From Micropruina glycogenica (GTDB taxonomy: Bacteria; Actinomycetota; Actinomycetes; Propionibacteriales; Propionibacteriaceae): DNA of 64,000 nucleotides. The first letter of the stretch is position 1, and each line of letters begins with the position of its first letter. The position numbers and the translations under genes are program-made. The DNA is taken from NCBI RefSeq assembly GCF_039524395.1, contig NZ_BAAAGO010000042.1. One strand, 5' to 3'. The notes below the pieces were generated by a model. It was not told the origin of the DNA. It searched no databases and worked only from the letters and a program-made list of their open reading frames with translations. Below, one piece after another: positions 8,433 to 16,483 of the stretch.

Positions 8433-8918
8433 ATGACCGACACCGACCAGGCAGACCGACTCGAGACCCTCGACAACTTGCTCGGCAAGAGCCGCACGGT
8501 GATGTTCACCACGCGCACTGACGGCGGCGAACTGCTCAGCCGCCCGATGACGATTCAAGAGGTCACCGACGATCGGGATCTGGTGTTCATCACCCAGGCG
8601 CACACCGACGTGGCCAAGCAGAGCGACGGCAATCCGGTGAACGTGGCGGTGGCCGGCGACGACTACTGGGTCTCGATCAGCGGTACCGGTTCCGTGGCCG
8701 AAGAGCCCGAGACCAAGCAGCGGCTGTGGAACACCTTCAACGACGCCTATACCGACGGCGGCCCCGAGAATCCCGACAACGTGGTGCTGCGCGTCAATGC
8801 CGACAGTGCCGAGTACTGGGACACCCCGGGAGGCGTGGGCGTGCTGCTCGGCGTGCTCAAGGCGAAGCTCACCGGCGACAAGCCGCAATCGGGCGAAAGC
8901 GCGACCGTTCAACTCTGA
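8433..8918 (+). CDS. Pyridoxamine 5'-phosphate oxidase-like (general stress protein 26 type)
   Basis: 161 residues with the split-barrel flavin/deazaflavin-binding fold. Family landmarks are RTVMFTTRTDGGELLSRPM near residue 22, DLVFITQAHTDVAKQ, VAVAGDDYWVSISGTGSVAEE and SAEYWDTPGGVGVLLG. Members bind FMN, F420 or heme-related cofactors, and some are stress-induced; the cofactor cannot be set here. Start is the ATG at 8433 with a GGGAG-like site (acgggagcgcag) 6-10 bases upstream. It is a single gene flanked by repeats and the convergent RND gene. Confidence 0.88.
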   Translation: MTDTDQADRLETLDNLLGKSRTVMFTTRTDGGELLSRPMTIQEVTDDRDLVFITQAHTDVAKQSDGNPVNVAVAGDDYWVSISGTGSVAEEPETKQRLWNTFNDAYTDGGPENPDNVVLRVNADSAEYWDTPGGVGVLLGVLKAKLTGDKPQSGESATVQL

Positions 8919-9008
8919 CCACTGCCGACCCCCCCGCCACGGGGGCGGCGCCCACCATGCATTCCCCCGCAGGTGGTCGCCGTCCCCGTCTCATGTCGGC
9001 TGGGCGAC

Positions 9009-12000
9009 CTACTGGCTGCCCGCCCCCGCCGGACGACCCTCAACCGGTGCGTCGGCCGACGTCTCGTCACCCTCGACCGCATTCTGGTCGGCCTTGGCCG
9101 CCAACCGTTGCGCCTTGCGGTCGCGGCGGTTCTGCCGCCACGTCTCGAGCAGGTCGTAGAGCACCGGCACCAGAATCAGCGTCAGCAGCGTCGAACTCAC
9201 CAGGCCGCCGATCACCACGATGGCCAGGGGTTTCGAAATGAACACCCCGCCGCCGGTCAGCCCCAGCCCCATCGGCACAAGGGCGAAGATGGTGGCCAGG
9301 GCGGTCATGATGATCGGCCGCACCCGCAGCCTGGCCCCGGCCTGAATGGAATCGTCGACGCCCGCGCCGGCCTTTCGTTTCTGGTTGATCAGGTCGATCA
9401 GCACGATCGCGTTGGTGACCACGATGCCGATCAGCATCAGCAGGCCGATCATGCTGGGCACGCCGAGCGGCGTGTCGGTGAGCAACGACAGCCCCAAAGC
9501 GCCCGTCGCCGCGAACGGAATCGAGATCAGGAGCAGCAGCGGCTGCAGCAGCGATCCAAAGGTGGCCACCATGATCAGGTACACCACCGCGATCGCCACC
9601 AGCATCGCGAGGCCGAGCTGCGCGAACGACTCCTGCTGCTGCTGCGACACCCCACCGATGCGCACCGTGACGCCGTCCGGCAGGTCGAGGGCGGCGAGCC
9701 CCTGGGTGATGCGGGTCGTGGTGGTGCCCAGGTCGGACGACTCCGAGCTGGCCGAGATGGTCGCGGCCCGGATGCCGTTGACGCGGGTGACCGACGCGGG
9801 TGCCTGAACCAGCTTCACCGTGGCCACGTCAGAGAGTCGCACCGCGTCGGCGGTCGCCTCGGCCGCGGCCTTGCTCTGGTCTTGGATCGACTGCTGGATG
9901 GCCTGGGCGTCGAGCGACTTCTCGCGCTGCTCCGCCAGCGCGTCCAATTGCTTGTCGACCTGGGTGACCCCCGACTTGGCCTGAGCCAGTGCGCTGCTCA
10001 GCTGGGCTACCTGCATGGACACGCCGGATACAGCCTGAGTCAGTTTGAGCACCGCGTCCGAGGTGGCCGGCAGGCACCCAGGGGGCAGGAGGGCCCCCGA
10101 GCAGACGGGAATCTGCTGGACCGCCTCAAGCTGTGACTGCAGGCTGGCCAGGTTCTTCTTGGCCTTGGCGAGCTGACTGTTGAGGGTCTTCTGTGCCTTC
10201 ACCGCCTCCGCACGGCTCTTCTTCAGCGCCGCGACCTGGTCGTTGTAGGCCGCAGTGGCGTCCTTCTTCGACTGCGCGGTGACCTTCTCGGAGCGCTTCT
10301 GCACCGCGTCCGCGGCGTCCGACTTGGCGTTGGCGTTCATGAGTTGGGTGACCGGCAGCTTGATGTCGCGCAACTCGTCGATGTTCTGCACCGGCGTCTG
10401 TGAGCGCAGATACACGTTCAGCGTGGTGTCGCCCTCGGCCAGGGTGCCGATCAACTGTCCGCGCACCGACCGTGCCACGGCCTGCCCGATGGACGCCTGG
10501 GTCATGCCCAGGTCGGCCGCCTTGCCTTCTTTGACGTCCACCGACAGCATGTCGCGGGCCGCTGCCAGGTCGCTGTTCACGTTGGTGAGGCCGGGAATGC
10601 CCTGCATCATCGCCAGCACTCGGTCGTTGGCGGTCTGCAGAAGCGTCGAGTCCGAGCTTTCGACGTACACCACGACACCGGTGCTGGAGCCGCCGGCACC
10701 GATCGACACCTCGACCTCGCCGACGTCGGGCCCCATCTCGGCGATCTGCTGCCGCAGCCGGTTGGCGGTGTCTGTGGCGTTGCTGCCGGCCTTCAGGGGC
10801 ACCGTGAACCGGGCCTCGTTCGAGTCGGCCCGGGCGGCCAGAAACACCGCCGAGCTGCCGCTGCCGATGGTGGTCGAGTAGGTCTGCACCGAGGGGTCGG
10901 CCGCCAACAGACCTTCGATCTTGGTCGCTGCCTTGTCGGTTTCACTCAAGCCCGTGCCCGAGGGCAGTTTCTGGGTGATCGCCAGACTTTCGGTGCCGGT
11001 GCTGCCGATGAAGTCGGTCTTGAGCCGCGGCACCAACGCCAGGGTGCCGGCGAACACCAGAACCGCCAGCAGCAGGGTGAGCCAGCGGTGCCCGAGCGCC
11101 CAGTTGAGCACCGGCAGATAGGACTTCTGCAGCCAGGTGTCCTTCTCTTCGGACGCCCCCGCGGCCTCGATCTTGGCCTGTTGCTTGGCGGTGGGCCGCA
11201 TGAACCACGAGGCGAACACGGGCACCACCGTCAGCGACACGATCAGGGACGCCAGCAGGGCCACCACCGCAGCGACGGCGAAGGGGCGAAAGATCTCGCC
11301 CGCCTGCCCACCGACCAGGCCGATGGGCAGGAACACTGCGACGGTGGTGAGCGTCGACGACGTGACGGCGCCGCTCACCTCTTTGACGGCGTTGATGATC
11401 GACTTGCGACCGAACTCGCCGTCGCCCTGGTGTCGTTTGATGTTCTCGATCACCACGATGGAGTCGTCGACGACTCGGCCGACGGCGACCGTCAACGCGG
11501 CCAGGGTGAGAATGTTCAGGGTGTAGCCACCCACCCACAGCCCGATCAGGGCGATCAGCAGCGACAGCGGAATCGAGATCGCGGTGATCAGCGTGGGGCG
11601 CAGCGACTGCAGAAACAGCAGGATCACGAACACGGCCATCGCCAGGCCGATGCCGCCTTCGACGGTCAGGTCATGCACCGACTGCTCGATGTAGGGGGCC
11701 TGGTCGAACACCGTGACGAACTTGGCGTTGTTGCCCAGGGCACGTTCGAGTTCGGGGAGTCGGTCGGCGATGCCGTGGGCCACCGTGACGGTGTTGGCGT
11801 CGGGGGTCTTGATGATCTGCAGGGTGAGGGAGGTGCGTCCGTCGACGCGCGAAATGCTCGTGGTGGCGACGGGCGCCTCTTTGACGGTGGCCAACTCGCT
11901 GAGCTTCACCGGGCCGTCGGTGCCCTGCAGCCGCAGGTTCTTGATCTCGTCGACCGTTGAGTAGGTGGTGCCCGTCTGCACGTCGAGATTGGCCGTGTCG

Positions 12001-12659
12001 GTGCGCATCGTGCCCGAGGGAATCGCGTTGGCGTTCGCGGCGAACAACTGCGCGATCGTGGTCGGGTCGACGCCGTAGTCGGCCAGCTTCGACTGCTTGT
12101 AGGTGATGACGATCTCGCGCTCTTCTTTGCCCGACACGGTCACGTCGCGAACGCCGGGCACCGACTTGAGTTCGGGTGCGACGGTGTCGGTGACCTTCTG
12201 CGACAACACGTTCAGGTCTTCGTCGCTTGACAGGGCCAGTACAGCGACCGGAATGTCATCGGTGCCGCCGGTGATCACGGTGGGGTCGACGTTGGCCGGC
12301 AGTCCGCCCGAGATCGAGTCGACGGCGCTGCGCAGTTTGTTGGCCATGTCGTCGGCGGCGATGCCGTAGTCCCACTGGACGGTCACTTGCGACACGCCGC
12401 TGGAACTGACAGAGGTCACCGAGGTGACCCCGTCGACCGCTTTCACGGCGGCCTCGATCGGCTTGCTCACCTGGGCTTCGACGACCTCGGGGCTGGCGCC
12501 GGCGTAGACGCTCACGACGTTGCCGCGCGGCACGTCGATCGAGGGGATGAGTTCCTGCTTCAGAGCGGTGGTGGCGTAGACGCCCAAGCCGATGATGAGC
12601 AGGCTGAGCAGCAGCACCACCGTGCGGTGGGCAAGGCTGAGTTTGGTCAGGCGCAGCAC
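9009..12659 (-). CDS. RND efflux permease with internal coiled-coil hairpin insertion
   Basis: 1216 residues from a GTG at 12659 that has GAAGGGG 6 bases upstream; an ATG at 12758 would run through the promoter and is rejected. It matches the AcrB/HAE1 group: LIPSIDVPRGNVVSVYAGASP after helix 1, VGRVVDDSIVVIENI in helix 4, and MIGLLMLIGIVVTNAIVLI in helix 10. It uses the proton gradient to expel hydrophobic compounds. Between helices, about residues 775-940 are an Ala/Lys/Gln-rich predicted coiled coil with a central CSGALLPPGC. No membrane-fusion-protein or outer-membrane gene is adjacent. It is probably repressed by the divergent MarR protein. Confidence 0.93.
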   Translation of the reverse strand: MLRLTKLSLAHRTVVLLLSLLIIGLGVYATTALKQELIPSIDVPRGNVVSVYAGASPEVVEAQVSKPIEAAVKAVDGVTSVTSVSSSGVSQVTVQWDYGIAADDMANKLRSAVDSISGGLPANVDPTVITGGTDDIPVAVLALSSDEDLNVLSQKVTDTVAPELKSVPGVRDVTVSGKEEREIVITYKQSKLADYGVDPTTIAQLFAANANAIPSGTMRTDTANLDVQTGTTYSTVDEIKNLRLQGTDGPVKLSELATVKEAPVATTSISRVDGRTSLTLQIIKTPDANTVTVAHGIADRLPELERALGNNAKFVTVFDQAPYIEQSVHDLTVEGGIGLAMAVFVILLFLQSLRPTLITAISIPLSLLIALIGLWVGGYTLNILTLAALTVAVGRVVDDSIVVIENIKRHQGDGEFGRKSIINAVKEVSGAVTSSTLTTVAVFLPIGLVGGQAGEIFRPFAVAAVVALLASLIVSLTVVPVFASWFMRPTAKQQAKIEAAGASEEKDTWLQKSYLPVLNWALGHRWLTLLLAVLVFAGTLALVPRLKTDFIGSTGTESLAITQKLPSGTGLSETDKAATKIEGLLAADPSVQTYSTTIGSGSSAVFLAARADSNEARFTVPLKAGSNATDTANRLRQQIAEMGPDVGEVEVSIGAGGSSTGVVVYVESSDSTLLQTANDRVLAMMQGIPGLTNVNSDLAAARDMLSVDVKEGKAADLGMTQASIGQAVARSVRGQLIGTLAEGDTTLNVYLRSQTPVQNIDELRDIKLPVTQLMNANAKSDAADAVQKRSEKVTAQSKKDATAAYNDQVAALKKSRAEAVKAQKTLNSQLAKAKKNLASLQSQLEAVQQIPVCSGALLPPGCLPATSDAVLKLTQAVSGVSMQVAQLSSALAQAKSGVTQVDKQLDALAEQREKSLDAQAIQQSIQDQSKAAAEATADAVRLSDVATVKLVQAPASVTRVNGIRAATISASSESSDLGTTTTRITQGLAALDLPDGVTVRIGGVSQQQQESFAQLGLAMLVAIAVVYLIMVATFGSLLQPLLLLISIPFAATGALGLSLLTDTPLGVPSMIGLLMLIGIVVTNAIVLIDLINQKRKAGAGVDDSIQAGARLRVRPIIMTALATIFALVPMGLGLTGGGVFISKPLAIVVIGGLVSSTLLTLILVPVLYDLLETWRQNRRDRKAQRLAAKADQNAVEGDETSADAPVEGRPAGAGSQ

Positions 12660-12717
12660 AGTTTCCCCTTCGTCCGCCCCTGCGGCGGGCAACGCGTGGC
12701 CTGGGCCGACCACATCG

Positions 12718-12748
12718 GTTAGTGTAGCCCTAACTATTTCTGTAACAG
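12718..12748. promoter_or_regulatory. Inverted repeats in the RND/MarR divergent promoter
   Basis: Two dyads lie in the 100-base divergent region: GTTAGTGTAGCCCTAAC (12718-12734, arms GTTAG/CTAAC) and CTGTAACAG (12740-12748). MarR proteins bind such imperfect palindromes and commonly control both their own gene and a divergent efflux gene. A/T-rich TAACTATTTCTGTAACAGAAA fits core promoter DNA. Confidence 0.6.
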
Positions 12749-12761
12749 AAAGCTTCATGCC

Positions 12762-13250
12762 GTGCGGTCATTCGAGGCGGTCGGAACCGACCCGCAGCGC
12801 GTTGCGCTCGCCGCCGAGGTTGTGCGCATCAACGCCCGCATTCACGATCGGGCGATGGCTCTGGTCGGGCCGATGCCGGTACCCCCCGACGTGACGATTC
12901 AGCAGTTGCGGGTGCTCGATCACGTGATGAAGCAGCCGGGACTGTCGGGGCAGGAACTGGGCGCCCTGCTGGGCGTCAGCGCGCCCACTGCCAGCGGCTT
13001 GGTGGAGCGCATGGTCGAAAAGGGGTTGATCAGTCGCACCGACGACGTCGACGACCGGCGGGTGCGCCGGCTGCACCCCACCGAGGCCGGGCTCGACACG
13101 ATGCGCCGGCTCGACTCGATGTTCGAGCGGGCGCTGGCCGTGGTGCTGCAGGAGCTGTCGACCGCCGACTTGGAGCTGTTGTGCCAGGGAGCGCAGGCGA
13201 TGTTGTCGGCCATTGAACGGGTGCGCGCCCGGCACCAGGGCGAGGCCTGA
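12762..13250 (+). CDS. MarR-family transcriptional regulator
   Basis: 162 residues with a winged helix-turn-helix: TIQQLRVLDHVMKQPGLSGQELGALLGVSAPTASG, recognition helix near residue 75, then VERMVEKGLISRTDDVDDRRVRRLHPTEAG with the DxRD/RR-type wing. Flanking helices form the dimer interface. The GTG at 12762 is the only good start; the nearby ATG is out of frame. Divergent from the RND permease and separated from it by palindromes, so it most likely represses the pump and itself and is released by a pump substrate. Confidence 0.92.
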   Translation: MRSFEAVGTDPQRVALAAEVVRINARIHDRAMALVGPMPVPPDVTIQQLRVLDHVMKQPGLSGQELGALLGVSAPTASGLVERMVEKGLISRTDDVDDRRVRRLHPTEAGLDTMRRLDSMFERALAVVLQELSTADLELLCQGAQAMLSAIERVRARHQGEA

Positions 13251-13276
13251 GCTTTCGCGGGTCGAGGTCGTCCGCG

Positions 13277-13436
13277 GGTCGAGCTTGTCGAGACCTGATT
13301 CCGATGGACTTCGGGCGCCGCGCAACTCACCGATGCTCCAGCCGCAGTCGGCACGGCGGTGTCGTTGGTCGAGCTTGTCGAGACTTCATCCCGAAGGGCT
13401 TCGGACGCCGCCCAGCTCACCGATGCTCCAGCGGCA
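13277..13436. repeat. Two tandem copies of a 70-bp repeat, 90-bp period
   Basis: Copy 1 (13277-13346) and copy 2 (13367-13436) share GGTCGAGCTTGTCGAGAC, then TTCGG.CGCCG, then CTCACCGATGCTCCAG. Copy 2 contains the last codons and stop of the GNAT gene at 13417; copy 1 repeats that gene tail without the gene. The GAGCTTGTCGAGA motif recurs in other gaps of the window in both orientations. Confidence 0.8.
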
Positions 13437-13971
13437 GCCGCGCAACGGTGGGCCATGGGTCGTCCACCAGTCGTCCGTAGGTGAGCACGTCGACCCGATC
13501 GCCCTCCACCAGCAGCTTGCGCCGCTCGAGCCCTTCGGGCACGAACCCGGCCGTGCGAGCGACCGACTCCGAGGCGGGGTTGTTCACTCGGTGGCCGAGT
13601 TCGAGGCGATCCAGCCCGCCGTCGGTGAGGGCCCAGTCGGCGACGGTGGCGGCGGCTCGCGTCGTCCAACCCCTGCCGTGAAACCCGGCGTGCATCCAGT
13701 ACCACAGCCACCCGTTGCGGTTGGGCTGGTCAATGCTGATGCCGACCGCCCCGACCACGCGGTCGTGCACTGTGACGCCGAACACGACGTGGGGCCCGTC
13801 CAGCAGGGTGGCGAGGTAGTGTGCGGCCGTGTCGAGGCTGGTCACGCCGCCCTGGCGGGCCATGTCGGTGGCCGAGGCGAAGGCGGCGAGCACGTCGGCG
13901 GCGTCGTCGGGGCGAATCGGACGCAAGCCCGGCTCGTCGGGGTGCGGCGGACGGGCCGACGTCGTGTTCAC
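13417..13971 (-). CDS. GNAT N-acetyltransferase, RimJ/RimL type
   Basis: 184 residues. The acetyl-CoA core is recognisable: LRPIRPDDAADVLAAF, VVGAVGISIDQPNRNGWLWYWMHAGFHGRGWTTRAAATVADWAL (the Q/RxxGxG-like pyrophosphate loop is GFHGRGW), then GLDRLELGHRVNNPASESVARTAGFVPEG, the usual RimJ/L ending. Likely N-acetylates a protein N-terminus or small amine; substrate unknown. Its ATG overlaps the stop of the upstream RHH-VOC gene (ATGA, 13968-13971), so the two are translated together. The C-terminal six codons lie inside the second copy of a 70-bp repeat. Confidence 0.88.
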   Translation of the reverse strand: MNTTSARPPHPDEPGLRPIRPDDAADVLAAFASATDMARQGGVTSLDTAAHYLATLLDGPHVVFGVTVHDRVVGAVGISIDQPNRNGWLWYWMHAGFHGRGWTTRAAATVADWALTDGGLDRLELGHRVNNPASESVARTAGFVPEGLERRKLLVEGDRVDVLTYGRLVDDPWPTVARLPLEHR

Positions 13972-14540
13972 CCGATCAGTTCAGCATCGATCTCGTTGAC
14001 TTTCACCAGCAGGCCATCGGGGGTGCGTAGCTGCAATTGCCGCCCGAAACCCTCGTCGCTGGTCGGCTGGGCGACCTTCACGCCCGCATCTCGCGCGCGA
14101 CGCTCCACGTGTTCGAGCGGCGTGCGCGATTCGAAGGTCAACTCGACGGAGGCCTCGCCCTGGTCGGGGTTGGGCGGGTGGGCGAGCAGCCCGATCTCGG
14201 CGCCGCCGATGGCCACCTGCACCCAGTCACCGTCGCGGCTGCCCTGCCCGATGCGTCCACCGAGCGCCTCCAGCAGCGTGACGGTGCCGGCCAGGTCGTG
14301 CACGTGCACCAGCGGTTGGAGCAGCAGGTCGGGGGAGGATGGGTCGGCGTCTTCGGGTGCGTCGGGGGACTCGCCCGCCGAGAGATCGTCCGACTCGGGG
14401 TTCTCTTGCTGCCAGTCGCCCAAGTAGCCGGAGCAGATGCGGTTGAGCAGCGCTGACAAGGAAAGGTCTGAATCGAGTGCGCGGCGCTTCAGGGCCGTGA
14501 TCAGTCTTTGGTCGAGGGTCACGCTCAGTTGTGCGGTCAC
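13968..14540 (-). CDS. Ribbon-helix-helix domain fused to VOC (glyoxalase-like) domain
   Basis: 190 residues in two parts. Residues 1-40 (TAQLSVTLDQRLITALKRRA then SDLSLSALLNRI) look like a ribbon-helix-helix DNA-binding strand and two helices. Residues 41-72 are an acidic linker. Residues 73-188 resemble a vicinal-oxygen-chelate fold (LLQPLVHVHDLAGTVTLLEAL, VQVAIGGAEIGLLAHP, LQLRTPDGLLVKVNE). VOC domains of glyoxalase/bleomycin-resistance type bind metals or small ligands, so this may be a ligand-sensing repressor. It heads a two-gene unit with the GNAT gene. Confidence 0.75.
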   Translation of the reverse strand: MTAQLSVTLDQRLITALKRRALDSDLSLSALLNRICSGYLGDWQQENPESDDLSAGESPDAPEDADPSSPDLLLQPLVHVHDLAGTVTLLEALGGRIGQGSRDGDWVQVAIGGAEIGLLAHPPNPDQGEASVELTFESRTPLEHVERRARDAGVKVAQPTSDEGFGRQLQLRTPDGLLVKVNEIDAELIG

Positions 14541-14591
14541 CGATCGACGCTATGCCGTTGCGCGCCACGTGTCACCACCCGGCGGGGTACC

Positions 14592-14671
14592 TGGCGTGGG
14601 TTGGGGACGGTTCCGAACTCGCGCCATCTGCCGTCCTGGCGTGGGTTGGGGACGGTTCCAAGCTCGCGCCA
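14592..14671. repeat. Two 35-nt hairpin repeats with GGGGACGGTTC core
   Basis: Copies at 14592-14626 and 14637-14671 each run TGGCGTG...TTGGGGACGGTTCC...CGCGCCA, so the ends pair and the core lies in the loop. Same length and arrangement as the pair at 41735-41815. Confidence 0.85.
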
Positions 14672-14812
14672 CCCGCCACCTGAGGTGGTCAGCGGTGGTG
14701 GCGGAACGTCCTGCCTTCGGCGTGCATGAGTTGGAGCCTGCGGAAGCTCAAACGTGCGGCGGCGGGCTCGTTTAGGACGCACCCGAACTCGACCGCTAGG
14801 CTAATGACCCTT

Positions 14813-14883
14813 GCGGATGTAGCTCAATGGTAGAGCCCCAGTCTTCCAAACTGGCTACGCGGGTTCGATTCCCGTCATCCGCT
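14813..14883 (+). tRNA. tRNA-Gly (anticodon TCC)
   Basis: 71 nt forming a full cloverleaf: acceptor GCGGATG/CATCCGC, D-arm GCTC-AATGGTA-GAGC, anticodon arm CCAGT-CTTCCAA-ACTGG with TCC at the anticodon, and T-arm with GGTTCGATTCC. Discriminator base T; CCA is not encoded. It lies directly before trigger factor and may share a transcript with it. Confidence 0.97.
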
Positions 14884-14931
14884 CCGGTTCATGACCGCAC
14901 CGATACAACCGACCACAACAGGAGCACCACG

Positions 14932-16323
14932 TTGCCCAGCACCGTCGAGCAGCTCAACCCGTCGCGGGTGAAGCTGACCGTGGAGATCCCCTTCAGCGAC
15001 CTCCAGCCCCACCTGACCAAGGCCTACCGCGAGATCGCGCAGAGCGTCAACATTCCCGGCTTCCGCAAGGGCAAGGTGCCCTCGGCGGTCATCGACCAAC
15101 GGTTCGGCCGCGGCATGGTGCTGCAAGAGGCCATCAACGCCGCCCTGCCCAGTGCCTACGGCCAGGCCGTCGAGGCCAACAAGCTGATCCCGCTGGGTGA
15201 CCCCGAGGTCGAGATCACCAAGCTTGAGGACGGCGACCTGGTCGAGTTCGTGGCCGAGGTCGACGTGCGCCCCGAGTTCGACCTGCCTGCGTTCAGCACC
15301 CTGACCGCAACCGTGCCGGTGCTCGCCGATCTCGACACCGAGATCGACAACCGCATCGCCATGATGCGCGAGCGCTTCGCCACCAGCACCGAGGTCGAGC
15401 GAGCGGCCGCCGAGGGTGACGTGGTCACCATCGACCTGGTCGGCACCCGCGACGGTGAGGAACTGCAAGACGCCACCGCCGAGGGCGTCACCTACACCAT
15501 CGGCGCCGGCGGCATGCTCGACGGGCTCGACGAAGCCGTCACCGGCCTGAAGGCGGGGGAGTCCGCCGACTTCAGCTCGACCCTGGTCGGCGGCCCGCTG
15601 ACCGGCGAGCCGGCCGACATTCACGTGACGGTGAGCAAGGTCTCTGAGCAGCAGTTGCCCGAGCTCGACGACGACTTCGCTCAGCTCGTGTCCGAGTTCG
15701 ACACCGTCGACGAGATGAAGGCCGACCTCGGCCGGGGCGTGGAGCAGATGCTGCGATACGACCAGCTCAACGACGCCCGCGACAAGGTGCTCGAAGACCT
15801 GGTCGGCAAGGTCGAGTTCGACTTGCCCGCCAAGCTGCTCGCCAGCGAGGTCGACGCCCGACACAGCCAGATCAACGATCAGCTCAAGCGCGCCGGGCTC
15901 ACCCTGGATCGCTACCTCGAGTCTGCCGACGAAGAGGCCGACACCGCCGATGAGTTCTGGGCCCTGGTCGACGCGCGGGCTGAGCAGAGCCTGCGTGCGC
16001 AGATTCTGCTCGACGCCATCGCAGACAGCAACGAGGTGGGCGTCGAGCAGCACGAGCTCACCGACCTGATCGTGCGCAAGGCCCAGCAGAACGGCAGCAC
16101 GCCCGAGCAAGAGCTGCAGCACATGATGGAACACGACCACATGAGCGCCTGGATGCAAGAGATCCGGCGCAACAAGGCCCTGGGCCTGCTGCTGGCCGAG
16201 GCGACCGTGACCGACGAGGCCGGTGCCGTGGTCGACGTCAAGCCCGAGGTCATCACCGAAGCCGACGACGCTGCTGAGGACGAAGCGGACGCCGCCGTCG
16301 AAGACGAGGTCGAGAAGGCCTGA
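14932..16323 (+). CDS. tig: Trigger factor
   Basis: 463 residues. The ribosome-associated chaperone and peptidyl-prolyl isomerase greets nascent chains at the tunnel exit. The ribosome-binding loop is IPGFRKGKVP near residue 43. The FKBP-like domain (about 155-245) reads GDVVTIDLVGTRDGEE...MLDGLDEAVTGLKAGE. The helical C-terminal chaperone domain follows, ending in a long acidic tail from about residue 430. Start is TTG at 14932, with AGGAG 7 bases upstream (14920-14924); upstream codons would read into the tRNA. It begins 48 bases after tRNA-Gly and ends at a strong hairpin. Confidence 0.97.
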   Translation: MPSTVEQLNPSRVKLTVEIPFSDLQPHLTKAYREIAQSVNIPGFRKGKVPSAVIDQRFGRGMVLQEAINAALPSAYGQAVEANKLIPLGDPEVEITKLEDGDLVEFVAEVDVRPEFDLPAFSTLTATVPVLADLDTEIDNRIAMMRERFATSTEVERAAAEGDVVTIDLVGTRDGEELQDATAEGVTYTIGAGGMLDGLDEAVTGLKAGESADFSSTLVGGPLTGEPADIHVTVSKVSEQQLPELDDDFAQLVSEFDTVDEMKADLGRGVEQMLRYDQLNDARDKVLEDLVGKVEFDLPAKLLASEVDARHSQINDQLKRAGLTLDRYLESADEEADTADEFWALVDARAEQSLRAQILLDAIADSNEVGVEQHELTDLIVRKAQQNGSTPEQELQHMMEHDHMSAWMQEIRRNKALGLLLAEATVTDEAGAVVDVKPEVITEADDAAEDEADAAVEDEVEKA

Positions 16324-16340
16324 CGCGTCACAGTCGAGAT

Positions 16341-16373
16341 CGAACGCCCGCGAGTTCCACTCGCGGGCGTTCG
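16341..16373 (+). terminator. Terminator after trigger factor
   Basis: A perfect 13-bp stem, CGAACGCCCGCGA (16341-16353) with TCGCGGGCGTTCG (16361-16373), 7-nt loop, 17 bases after the tig stop. The T-tract is poor, as is usual in high-GC actinobacteria. It may also serve the convergent gene ending at 16484. Confidence 0.8.
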
Positions 16374-16483
16374 TCCTCGGTTCGTGTCGCAGCCAAGCGG
16401 AGCGTCTTGGGCCAGAGAACGCGCCACAGTGGGTTTGGGCTGACGAGGTCCGGACGAGTTCAGAACCGGCGTTGCGGCATGCG

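Noticed and set aside
12660..12758. Longer N-terminus for the RND permease from ATG 12758
   Set aside because: It would translate through the divergent promoter and palindromes; the GTG at 12659 has a good ribosome site.
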